Below, in pieces: positions 1 through 6,943 of a DNA stretch of 6,960 nt (position 1 is its first letter; each line of letters starts with the position of its first letter). This DNA is from Cyclobacteriaceae bacterium (lineage in GTDB: Bacteria > Bacteroidota > Bacteroidia > Cytophagales > Cyclobacteriaceae), in the NCBI GenBank assembly GCA_009885605.1, contig VFKK01000036.1, positions 1 to 6,960 of the forward strand, read 5' to 3'. A program made the position numbers and the translations under genes. The notes beneath the pieces were generated by a model. That model was not told the DNA's origin and searched no databases. It saw only the letters and a program-made list of their open reading frames with translations.

Positions 1-2829
1 GACTTTTGGCTGACCCTGTTCATTGGAGGGCTGATGGTCGTTTTGGTAGTTGCTTTGGGTATAAGTTTTTTCAGTGCGATTTTGAATACACAACTTGAAT
101 CGAGGAAAGATTTTTTAATAAAGCAAACTGAGTTGGCGGCACATAGCCTTGAGATCGATATTGAAAGGTTTGAGGAGGATGCCAAATTTTTGATTTTTTA
201 TCTGGAAGAAGATGATTTAGATCCCGAGGATTTTAGAAATGAGTTTACTACCAGTGTTAGAAGGGTTTTCAATAACTATCCGGGCTTGATTGATTCCGCG
301 TGGGTTGACCTTAATGATTCATTGGTTTCGTTTACAATGACTCCGCGGAATGATTTTATTAGAAGTCCATTTAGAGGTGATTTGGAGGTGAAAAAGATTA
401 AAGATCAGACATTTTTTATTCAGGGAGATTCGGGATTTAAAGTACTTTTTAGTCTTAATCTGGTGAAATATTCCAGAAATTTAGCAGCTAGCTATTACCT
501 GAATCCGAACGGAGGAAAATTCCTGTTTCTAAAAAATCAGCTTTGGGACATCAGACAAATTGAAGTCCCGGAAGAAATTCCTATTGGAGATGAGGCTTTT
601 GAGGCTATTCGAAAGGATGTCGAGATCGGAGTTAAAGGTGTTTATGAATTAGAAAAGCCGGGCAATGAAAGACAAGTTAAAACTGTTCTGGTCCAATATC
701 CTTTTGATTTTGGGGAAATCGAGGAGGATGTCTCATTAATTTTTTTCGTAGAATCTGAAGATTTGACTTCAGGGGTCTACAGCACTTATTTTTTACTTTT
801 TGTGGGATTGGTAATCCTTTTGATTAGTACCGTAATCATCTTTATTCGGTCAATCAAAAATAACCTGGAGTCCCAACGCATTTTACAAGAGAAAAATGAA
901 GAAATATCTGACCTTTTTGAACAACAAAGTCTCTTATTGAAAGAACTGCGCGGTTTTGTCTTCTTTCATGATCAAAAAGGAAAAATAATCCGATTGACTG
1001 ATGAGGTGGAAGAAATCCTCGGGTACTCGAAAGACGATATTTTAGAAGCGTTTGAAAAAAGAAACGATCACGAGGATGTCAATAGACTTAGATCCAAGGT
1101 CATCAATTCAATAGAGAAAAATCTCTCCTTGATAGATTTTGAATACGATTTCATCAGACCTGATGGAAAAAAAATCCGGCTTAGATTTTTTGAGAAATTC
1201 ATTTTTGACAAAGAGAGCAAATTTCTGGGAGGAACCGGAATCTGCACGGATGTTTCAAAGCTATATCAGGATCGGACAGAATTGGTGAGAAGTGAAAATA
1301 GGCTAAGGTCTGTCATCGATAATATCCCCGATATTATAATGATTTATGATAATCAGGGAAAAATCCTTGATCTACATATCAAGGATCAATCTAATCTTTT
1401 TGAAGTAAGCAATTCCCCGGTTGGAAAAAATCTGGCGGATGTAACGCCGAATAGCCAAAGAATTCAAGTGCTTGGGGCTTTCGAATTAGCAAGAAAAACG
1501 GGTGTAATTCAATCTGTTGAATTAAAGCTTAAAACAATTTCCGGTATAAAATATTTCGAGGTTCGGTATTTTCCTCTTGATAACAAACAAATCATGTCTC
1601 TGGCAAAAGAAATTACTGGCCAGAAGATATGGGAAAAGGGCCTTTTAGACGCGATGAACGCAGCCGATCAGGCCAGCCGGGCCAAATCGGAGTTCCTTGC
1701 CAATATGAGCCATGAAATCAGGACTCCTATGAATGGCTTGCTTGGAATTATTGACATGCTGGAGAAAACTGATCTCAATACGCAGCAGAAACTGTACGTT
1801 GAGATTATTAAAAACTCAGGGGACTCACTGTTGAGCATTATTAAGGATATCCTGGATTACTCAAAGATCGAATCTGGCAAAATCCAAATTAACGAGGAAG
1901 TATTCAGTCCATCAGAAGAAGTTGATAAGCAGATTCAGATTTTCATCGGGCTAGGGCAGAAAAAAAATCTGCGAATGACTACCCACCATGGGAAGAATGC
2001 CCATAAATATGTAATAGGCGATAAGGAAAAGATCAATCAGGTTATCATGAATTTGGTAGGAAATGCAGTTAAATTCACCCCTGAGGGGGGCGATGTATCC
2101 ATTTTCCTTGATACAGAAACCTTAGATCATAACCTGATGTATCTCCATTGCCGGGTTAAGGATACCGGGATAGGAATTCAAAAAGAATTTTTGTTTCAAT
2201 TGACCGAACCTTTCTTTCAGGTCGAAAGCTCTAACTCACGATCGTACCAGGGTACAGGATTAGGATTGGCTATTGCAAAAAAGATTGTTGAGTTGTTGGG
2301 AGGGGAGCTCAAAATCCAAAGCGAACATGGGGTTGGTTCAGAGTTCTCATTCTCAGTTTTAGTGAAAAAATCAAAGAAACTTGAGATACATGAATTCCCC
2401 TTGGAATTGGAAGGAAGAAAGGACTGGACAGGAATGGCTATCGAATATCCTCTGAGAATCCTTTTGGCGGAGGATAATGAACTCAATCTCCAGCTGATGA
2501 CTTTGATGCTGGATCAGCTTGGATATAATATGGAAATAGCCAGAAATGGCACAGAAGTATTGGAAAAGATAAAGGGACATACCTTTGACCTCATTCTAAT
2601 GGATGTCCAAATGCCGGTCATGAATGGATTGGAGGCTACCAAAAAAATCAGAAAGGAACGATCAGGGTCAGATGTTTGTATTATTGGACTTTCAGCCAAC
2701 GTATTTGATGAAGATCGAAAAAAAGCAATAGAAAGTGGAATGGATGATTACCTGACAAAGCCTATCCGGATGATGGTACTGGCCAAAAAACTTGAGCAGT
2801 TTTACCTTAAGTCAAAACAAAAGGTATAA
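1..2829 (+). CDS. Hybrid sensor histidine kinase / response regulator (5' partial)
   Basis: This is a membrane-bound two-component hybrid kinase. Residues are numbered from the ATG at 34. The frame is open to base 1 and those 11 extra codons (DFWLTLFIGGL) form the first half of the first membrane helix, so the real start is probably just upstream of the window. Order: TM1 to about residue 18; an extracytoplasmic sensor at about 22-248 with a Cache/PDC-like feel but no family I can name; TM2 at about 252-271; a charged, probably coiled-coil linker at 273-306; two PAS-like domains at about 305-410 and 421-535; HisKA with SHEIRTP and phospho-acceptor His560; HATPase with N-box Asn677, DTGIG at 710-714 and GTGLGLAIA at 740-748; a C-terminal receiver with E813/D814, phospho-acceptor Asp857, Ser887 and Lys909. 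There is no HPt and no DNA-binding output, so a separate HPt or regulator is expected. The kinase assignment is very secure; the ligand is unknown. Confidence 0.95.
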   Translation, partial: DFWLTLFIGGLMVVLVVALGISFFSAILNTQLESRKDFLIKQTELAAHSLEIDIERFEEDAKFLIFYLEEDDLDPEDFRNEFTTSVRRVFNNYPGLIDSAWVDLNDSLVSFTMTPRNDFIRSPFRGDLEVKKIKDQTFFIQGDSGFKVLFSLNLVKYSRNLAASYYLNPNGGKFLFLKNQLWDIRQIEVPEEIPIGDEAFEAIRKDVEIGVKGVYELEKPGNERQVKTVLVQYPFDFGEIEEDVSLIFFVESEDLTSGVYSTYFLLFVGLVILLISTVIIFIRSIKNNLESQRILQEKNEEISDLFEQQSLLLKELRGFVFFHDQKGKIIRLTDEVEEILGYSKDDILEAFEKRNDHEDVNRLRSKVINSIEKNLSLIDFEYDFIRPDGKKIRLRFFEKFIFDKESKFLGGTGICTDVSKLYQDRTELVRSENRLRSVIDNIPDIIMIYDNQGKILDLHIKDQSNLFEVSNSPVGKNLADVTPNSQRIQVLGAFELARKTGVIQSVELKLKTISGIKYFEVRYFPLDNKQIMSLAKEITGQKIWEKGLLDAMNAADQASRAKSEFLANMSHEIRTPMNGLLGIIDMLEKTDLNTQQKLYVEIIKNSGDSLLSIIKDILDYSKIESGKIQINEEVFSPSEEVDKQIQIFIGLGQKKNLRMTTHHGKNAHKYVIGDKEKINQVIMNLVGNAVKFTPEGGDVSIFLDTETLDHNLMYLHCRVKDTGIGIQKEFLFQLTEPFFQVESSNSRSYQGTGLGLAIAKKIVELLGGELKIQSEHGVGSEFSFSVLVKKSKKLEIHEFPLELEGRKDWTGMAIEYPLRILLAEDNELNLQLMTLMLDQLGYNMEIARNGTEVLEKIKGHTFDLILMDVQMPVMNGLEATKKIRKERSGSDVCIIGLSANVFDEDRKKAIESGMDDYLTKPIRMMVLAKKLEQFYLKSKQKV

Positions 2830-2862
2830 AAAAACCGAGTCTGAAAACCCGGTTTAATTTTT
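2828..2862. terminator. Bidirectional intrinsic terminator between convergent genes
   Basis: A hairpin with arms AAACCG (2832-2837) and CGGTTT (2850-2855) and a 12-nt loop lies between the stop of the kinase gene and the stop of the E2 gene. On the plus strand the stem is followed by AATTTTTA. On the minus strand it is followed by a run of seven T (the complement of the A-run at 2828-2834). Either strand therefore gives a stem plus U-tract. The stem has six perfect pairs, plus one more G-C pair after an A/C mismatch, so it is modest. Position and symmetry support it as a shared terminator for two converging transcripts. Confidence 0.75.
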
Positions 2863-4150
2863 ATAGTGTGGTATTTAAATCGAATGCTTCCAGATAGTCT
2901 GCAACTCTTCGCACGAACATTCCTCCCAAAGATCCATCTACCACACGGTGGTCATAGGAGTGGGATAGGAACATCTTGTGACGGATTGCAATCACATCTC
3001 CGGTTGGAGTTTCGACTACAGCGGGCTTCTTTACGATAGCTCCTACGGCCATGATCGCTACCTGAGGTTGCAGAATGATCGGAGTTCCCATCACGTTACC
3101 AAATGAACCAACGTTTGAAACGGTGTAAGTTCCGCCGCTCACATCGTCTGCAGTCAATTTATTGTTTCTGGCTTTATTTGCCAGCTCATTTACTTTTTTA
3201 GAAATGCCCACAATATTGAGTTGTTCAGCATTGTGAATTACCGGGACAATCAGATTTCCGGAAGGCAATGCCACAGCCATTCCAATATTAATATCTTTTT
3301 TACGGATGATTCGGTCACCGTCCACAGAGATATTTATCATCGGGAAATCACGGATTGCTTTAGCTACAGCCTCGATAAAGAACGGGGTATAGGTAATTCC
3401 TTCTCCATACTTTGATCTATAAGCATCTTTATTGCGCTCCCTCCAAAGAACAATATTGGTCATATCTGCCTCCACAAATGAAGTTACGTGAGCAGAAATT
3501 CTTCTGGATTCGATCATTCTCTGAGCGATCATCTTACGCATCCGATCCATCTCTATGATTTCATCCGATGCCGATACGCTTACAAGAACTTTAGGCGCAG
3601 AAATAGACGGAGTTGCAGAAATCTGCGATTTTTCACCTCGTACTTTGAGGTAATTAAGCATGTCCTGCTTGGTGACACGGCCCTCTTTGCCGGTGCCCGG
3701 GATTTTGGAAAGTTCTGATTTTGAAATTCCTTCTTCTTTTGCAATGCTTAAAACCAACGGAGAATAGAAACGTCCATCATCTGAAAGAATTCCTTCCTTA
3801 GATTCTGGGAAACTAATCAATGCGGAGGTATTTGCAGGTGCTGCTGAAATCAACGCTTCCTTTGTGTTTTCAGCGTGGGAAGTTTTTGAGGTTGAATCAT
3901 TTGAATCGCCTTCCGTCTCAATTATTGCAATAGTTGCTCCAACTGCCACTACATCTCCTTCTTTCGCCAGGATCTTTTTGAGGATTCCTCCATGAGTAGC
4001 TGGTACCTCGGTATCTACCTTATCAGTGGCTACTTCCAAAACAGACTCATCCTGATCGATGCTGTCTCCTTCTTTTTTAAGCCAGGTAAGAATTGTTCCC
4101 TCCGTGATACTTTCACCCATTTTGGGCATCAGCATTTCTACACTTGCCAT
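2861..4150 (-). CDS. Dihydrolipoamide acyltransferase, E2 of a 2-oxo acid dehydrogenase complex
   Basis: This is the 429-residue E2 core of a 2-oxo acid dehydrogenase complex. It moves an acyl group from the E1 enzyme via its lipoyl arm to CoA in the cytoplasm. Order: one lipoyl domain at about 2-80 with the DKVDTE motif and lipoyl-lysine Lys44; an Ala/Ser/Thr/Asn-rich flexible linker at 82-127; a peripheral subunit (E1/E3)-binding domain at about 129-168 (SPLVLSIAKEEGI then GTGKEGRVTKQD); a second linker; and the catalytic acyltransferase domain at about 197-427, with the DHRVVDG motif carrying His401 and Asp405. The N-terminus (MLMPKMGESITEGTI) and single lipoyl domain look closest to branched-chain (BkdB-type) E2, but pyruvate or 2-oxoglutarate specificity cannot be excluded. 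No E1 or E3 gene lies beside it in the window. The start gives the canonical N-terminus, and no Shine-Dalgarno is visible. It is separated from cinA by 87 nt. Confidence 0.93.
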   Translation of the reverse strand: MASVEMLMPKMGESITEGTILTWLKKEGDSIDQDESVLEVATDKVDTEVPATHGGILKKILAKEGDVVAVGATIAIIETEGDSNDSTSKTSHAENTKEALISAAPANTSALISFPESKEGILSDDGRFYSPLVLSIAKEEGISKSELSKIPGTGKEGRVTKQDMLNYLKVRGEKSQISATPSISAPKVLVSVSASDEIIEMDRMRKMIAQRMIESRRISAHVTSFVEADMTNIVLWRERNKDAYRSKYGEGITYTPFFIEAVAKAIRDFPMINISVDGDRIIRKKDINIGMAVALPSGNLIVPVIHNAEQLNIVGISKKVNELANKARNNKLTADDVSGGTYTVSNVGSFGNVMGTPIILQPQVAIMAVGAIVKKPAVVETPTGDVIAIRHKMFLSHSYDHRVVDGSLGGMFVRRVADYLEAFDLNTTL

Positions 4151-4189
4151 ACTTGATTCGTTAATTATATTGGGTATATATTCAATTTT

Positions 4190-4221
4190 TAAAATTAAAT
4201 TTTATCAAATACTATCCCAAA
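4190..4221 (-). promoter_or_regulatory. Candidate Bacteroidota-type promoter for the E2 gene
   Basis: On the minus strand, TTTG (4221-4218) is followed after 20 nt by TAATTTTA (4197-4190), which matches the Bacteroidota -7 pattern TAnnTTTG at all but the last base. It would place transcription initiation roughly 30-40 nt before the E2 ATG. The gap at 4151-4237 is very A/T-rich, so chance matches are likely. I see no convincing terminator for cinA here, so E2 could also be read through from upstream. Confidence 0.3.
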
Positions 4222-4237
4222 CCTTTGTGATAAAATA

Positions 4238-5494
4238 TTATTCTTCTTTTCCCAAAATGCAGATTCGAAGCAGGTTTAATACTGCCACTGCTGTAAGTTG
4301 AATATTCAGCATTCGGTCCTGGGTTAGCTGTAGTTTTTTTGCTTTCGCAAAACCATCACCCACACACGCAATCCAGATAGTTCCGACTGGCTTTTCATCA
4401 GTTCCGCCATCCGGACCTGCTATTCCGCTGCTTGCCAATCCAAAATCCGAATGAAAACGATCTCTGACACCGTTGGCCATTTGGAGGACGGTCTCTTCAC
4501 TTACCGCGCCAACTGAACCCAGCGTTTCGGCTTTTACTCCAAGCAATTCACTTTTGAGTTGGTTCTGGTAAGGTATAATCCCTCCCTGAAAATACGTGCT
4601 GCTACCGGGAACGGTCGTGATCAAATGGGACACATATCCACCCGAACAGCTCTCAGCCAAAGCTATGGTTTTATCAGCTTTCTTCAAAAGTTTGGCAATC
4701 GCCGTCTCCAGAGTATCTTCGTTGTAGCCGTAGACGTATTTTTCGATAGTCGGAAGAACGGATTGGATCTGAGCCTGAATTTCTGCTTCAACCGTTTCTT
4801 TTGAATCTCCAAATCCGGTCAGTCTCAACTTAACATGGCCCAAAGAAGGTAAATAAGCCAGTTTGATATGGCTTGGCAAAGCATTTTCCCAATCCTTAAT
4901 CAAATCTGCCAGCCAGCTTTCGCCGATTCCAACAGTTTTGATGACCTGATGTACAATAACAGGAAGGTCGAAAATCTGTGGAACCTTTGGAAGTACAAAG
5001 TCTTTCATGAGCTTTTTCATCTCATGAGGTACTCCCGGCATAGACATCCAATAGGTGCCATTTCGCTCAAACCACATTCCCGGAGCGGTTCCCACTTCAT
5101 TTGGGATGTAGGTGCAGCATGCCGGCAAATGTCCCTGAAGAATATTCAAGGGAGTCATTTCTCTTCCTCTTCGTCTGAAAAATGAACTTACAGCTTCAAC
5201 CGCTTCCGAAACTTCAATAATTGGGCAATTAAAAAACTCGGCCAAAAGTGGCTTCGTCAGATCATCCTGGGTGGGACCAAGTCCGCCAGTGATCAGGATC
5301 AGATCGGCTCTTTTTTCTGCTTCGGCAAAAGAAGTCAATATATCTTCGCGATTGTCTCCGACAGTAGTTTTCCGAACGACCCGTACACCCAATAGGTCGA
5401 GCTCCTGACTTATCCAATGGCTATTGGTATCTACTATTTGGCCATAGAGCAATTCGTCTCCAATGGCTATGATTTCTGCTTTTACGACTTTCAC
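4238..5494 (-). CDS. cinA: CinA family protein (molybdopterin-binding-like domain fused to NMN amidase domain)
   Basis: This is a full-length, 418-residue two-domain CinA protein; family members usually have about 410-430 residues. The N-terminal domain (about 4-170, MoCF_biosynth/COG1058 fold) carries IGDELLYGQIVDTN at 11-24, TGGLGPTQDD at 69-78 and MPGVPHEMK. In studied homologues this half hydrolyses ADP-ribose-type pyrophosphates. The C-terminal domain (about 255-415, PncC/CinA_C) carries AESCSGG at 280-286 with the conserved Ser282, and GIAGPDGGT at 357-365. It is expected to deamidate nicotinamide mononucleotide in pyridine-nucleotide salvage. The competence link of the name comes from Gram-positive bacteria and should not be assumed here. 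The start is a GTG at 5494, giving MKVVKAEIIAIGDE, the usual N-terminus; no ATG fits nearby. It lies 22 nt after the SDR stop, so it is probably co-transcribed with it. Confidence 0.96.
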   Translation of the reverse strand: MKVVKAEIIAIGDELLYGQIVDTNSHWISQELDLLGVRVVRKTTVGDNREDILTSFAEAEKRADLILITGGLGPTQDDLTKPLLAEFFNCPIIEVSEAVEAVSSFFRRRGREMTPLNILQGHLPACCTYIPNEVGTAPGMWFERNGTYWMSMPGVPHEMKKLMKDFVLPKVPQIFDLPVIVHQVIKTVGIGESWLADLIKDWENALPSHIKLAYLPSLGHVKLRLTGFGDSKETVEAEIQAQIQSVLPTIEKYVYGYNEDTLETAIAKLLKKADKTIALAESCSGGYVSHLITTVPGSSTYFQGGIIPYQNQLKSELLGVKAETLGSVGAVSEETVLQMANGVRDRFHSDFGLASSGIAGPDGGTDEKPVGTIWIACVGDGFAKAKKLQLTQDRMLNIQLTAVAVLNLLRICILGKEE

Positions 5495-5516
5495 GATTAA
5501 TTGATTGTTGGATTTA

Positions 5517-6302
5517 CTATCTGACTTTTACTTTTCGGAGCATTTTTGAAAAGACAGTCGGGAAAAATCGCTTGAGATAAACTGCAAATATTTCTTTGCC
5601 TCCGATGTAGACTTCTTCTTTTTGCTTTCGCAAAGCGAAAAAGATCTTGTCTGCGCATTTTTCAGCACTCATTCCGTTCGCCTGTGCATCATCCATGAAG
5701 TTGAGAGGTGTGCCGTCTCCGGTAATTGCATTTACCGAAACCTGAGTGCGTATGAAGCCCGGACAGATCATGGTTACGGTAATATTTTCTCTGAATTGCT
5801 CGGCTCTGAGCGAGTCAAAAAATCCGTGCAGGGCATGTTTCGAAGCAGCATAAGCAGATCTGTAGGGAGATCCAAATTTCCCGACAAGGGAAGTGATGAC
5901 AGCAAAATGTCCTGATCTTCGTTCAATGAAGTGGGGTAGGAGTGCTTTAGTCAATGCCACTGTGCCGAAGAAATTCACTTCCATGAGTTTTCGATCCACT
6001 TCAAGCGCTGTTTCCCGAGCGAGTGAACGCTGACTGATTCCTCCATTGTGAAACATAATATCAATCTGGCCAAAAAAGGCGATGGCTTGACTCACTTTTT
6101 CTTCAAAATGATCTGACTCTGCCAAATCCAAAAGCAAAACAGCGCAAAGCTCAGGGTTTGGTGCATTTGCCTTCACAGCTTCTAATGCTGCTTTGTTTCG
6201 GGCAGAAAGAATCACCCGATAGCCTTCTTGCAAAAATTTGATAGCGGTAGCCTCGCCAATTCCGGAAGAAGCGCCGGTTACCCAAATTACAGGTTTGGAC
6301 AT
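5517..6302 (-). CDS. Short-chain dehydrogenase/reductase, DHRS7-like
   Basis: This is a 261-residue classical SDR oxidoreductase with a Rossmann fold. It shows the cofactor motif TGASSGIG at 9-16, an Arg35 after the second strand that favours NADP(H), Asn110, catalytic Ser138, and the YAASK motif with Tyr151 and Lys155. The usual NNAG motif reads HNGG (85-88) and continues ISQRS. This NGGxSQRS form, together with RSAYAASKHALHGFFDSLRAE and the CPGFIRT stretch, resembles the DHRS7/DHRS7B group, so the Gly is probably a subfamily trait and not a defect. The substrate is unknown. The C-terminus is basic and hydrophobic (IFAVYLKRFFP, then a KVKVR tail), which could favour peripheral membrane contact; that is inference. 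The ATG starts 3 nt after the folA stop, so translational coupling is likely. Confidence 0.92.
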   Translation of the reverse strand: MSKPVIWVTGASSGIGEATAIKFLQEGYRVILSARNKAALEAVKANAPNPELCAVLLLDLAESDHFEEKVSQAIAFFGQIDIMFHNGGISQRSLARETALEVDRKLMEVNFFGTVALTKALLPHFIERRSGHFAVITSLVGKFGSPYRSAYAASKHALHGFFDSLRAEQFRENITVTMICPGFIRTQVSVNAITGDGTPLNFMDDAQANGMSAEKCADKIFFALRKQKEEVYIGGKEIFAVYLKRFFPTVFSKMLRKVKVR

Positions 6303-6305
6303 GAG

Positions 6306-6806
6306 TTAAGATTTAATTTTTTCGTAATTCACGAATGAATATCCGTATAGATGGTTTTCATCGGCAGGATGATATTCGCGATAGGTTTCTTTCCAAACAG
6401 ACTCATCAATTTCGGGGAAAAACGTGTCTCCATCAGGTTCTGCTTCGACTTCTGTGATGATCAATTCATCCGCCAAGTCAATCGTCTGACTGTAGATCTC
6501 TCCTCCTCCGATAATGAAAAGCTTTTCCACTCCAATCTTGTTACAAAAAATAAAAGCCTTTTCCACCGTTTCAAAAACGTAATGGCCTTCCGGAACTTCA
6601 AAATTCTGATTTCTGGTGATTACAAGATGTGTTCTGTTTGGCAATGGTTTGCCAAGAGATTCAAAGGTCTTTCGACCCATTAATATGTAGTTTCCGTTGG
6701 TGATGTTTTTAAATCGACGGGAATCTGCCGGAAGCCTCCAAACCATGTCATTTTCTTTGCCAATGACGTTGTTTCGGGCTTTTGCAGCAATGAGAGATAT
6801 CTTCAT
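6306..6806 (-). CDS. folA: Dihydrofolate reductase
   Basis: This is a 166-residue chromosomal-type dihydrofolate reductase, which reduces dihydrofolate to tetrahydrofolate with NADPH in the cytoplasm. The sequence begins MKISLIAAKARNNVIG and continues with VWRLPADSRRFK (22-33), where Asp28 corresponds to the catalytic acid Asp27 of E. coli. It then shows MGRKTFESLGKPLPNR (43-58), with Arg58 in the place of the folate-binding arginine, VITR (62-65), and the glycine-rich NADPH loop IIGGGEIY (98-105), followed by DGDTFFP. Length and motif order are normal and all key residues are present. The ATG at 6806 gives the canonical N-terminus. No Shine-Dalgarno is visible. It is the first gene of the tight folA-SDR-cinA group. 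Thymidylate synthase, a frequent neighbour, is not in the window. Confidence 0.97.
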   Translation of the reverse strand: MKISLIAAKARNNVIGKENDMVWRLPADSRRFKNITNGNYILMGRKTFESLGKPLPNRTHLVITRNQNFEVPEGHYVFETVEKAFIFCNKIGVEKLFIIGGGEIYSQTIDLADELIITEVEAEPDGDTFFPEIDESVWKETYREYHPADENHLYGYSFVNYEKIKS

Positions 6807-6826
6807 GAAGCCAAAATTGAATGCCT

Positions 6827-6834
6827 TGAAGATA
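6827..6834 (-). promoter_or_regulatory. Candidate -7 element upstream of folA
   Basis: On the minus strand TATCTTCA lies 20 nt before the folA ATG and matches the Bacteroidota -7 pattern TAnnTTTG at six of eight positions when the two free positions are counted. The expected -33 area holds only a T-rich run (about 6853-6856), not a clear TTTG. It would leave a very short leader. Weak support only. Confidence 0.25.
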
Positions 6835-6904
6835 GCAGGCTTTCCTATGGGAAAAAATAAAATATGTGTATTCGCTTGATTGCACGTGCCAAAATAAAAT
6901 TCTG

Positions 6905-6943
6905 AAAACCTTTCCCTTCGACTACGCTCAGGGACCGGATTTT
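6905..6943. repeat. Imperfect palindrome, likely dispersed intergenic repeat or hairpin
   Basis: The core at 6914-6933 reads CCCTTCGACTACGCTCAGGG. Its arms CCCT/AGGG pair. On the minus strand the next two positions on each side can form tandem G-A pairs, followed by one G-C pair. An outer arm AAAACC (6905-6910) can pair with GG-A-TTTT (6937-6943), with one bulged A. I recall near-identical short palindromes scattered in intergenic DNA of Bacteroidota and other bacteria, but copy number cannot be tested in this window, where it occurs once. It could also act as a terminator-like hairpin for a transcript entering from the right. The rest of 6807-6960 holds no gene I can support. Confidence 0.5.

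Noticed and set aside
25..36. GGAGGG followed by ATG at 34, resembling a ribosome binding site and start
   Set aside because: The spacing is only 3 nt, Bacteroidota rarely rely on such sites, and the in-frame codons before it form the first half of a membrane helix. The gene more likely begins left of the window.
2217..2699. Minus-strand open frames inside the kinase gene
   Set aside because: They are opposite-strand shadows of conserved HATPase and receiver coding sequence, with no recognisable protein and no start context.
4151..4237. Possible terminator after cinA in the A/T-rich gap (AATTTT-T-AAAATT)
   Set aside because: The inverted repeat has no G-C pairs, its loop is a single base and its position overlaps the candidate promoter. 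It is better explained by base composition.
3221..6879. Several plus-strand open frames of 60-110 codons opposite E2, cinA, SDR and folA
   Set aside because: Each lies across a well-supported minus-strand gene with intact motifs, and none has recognisable domains.
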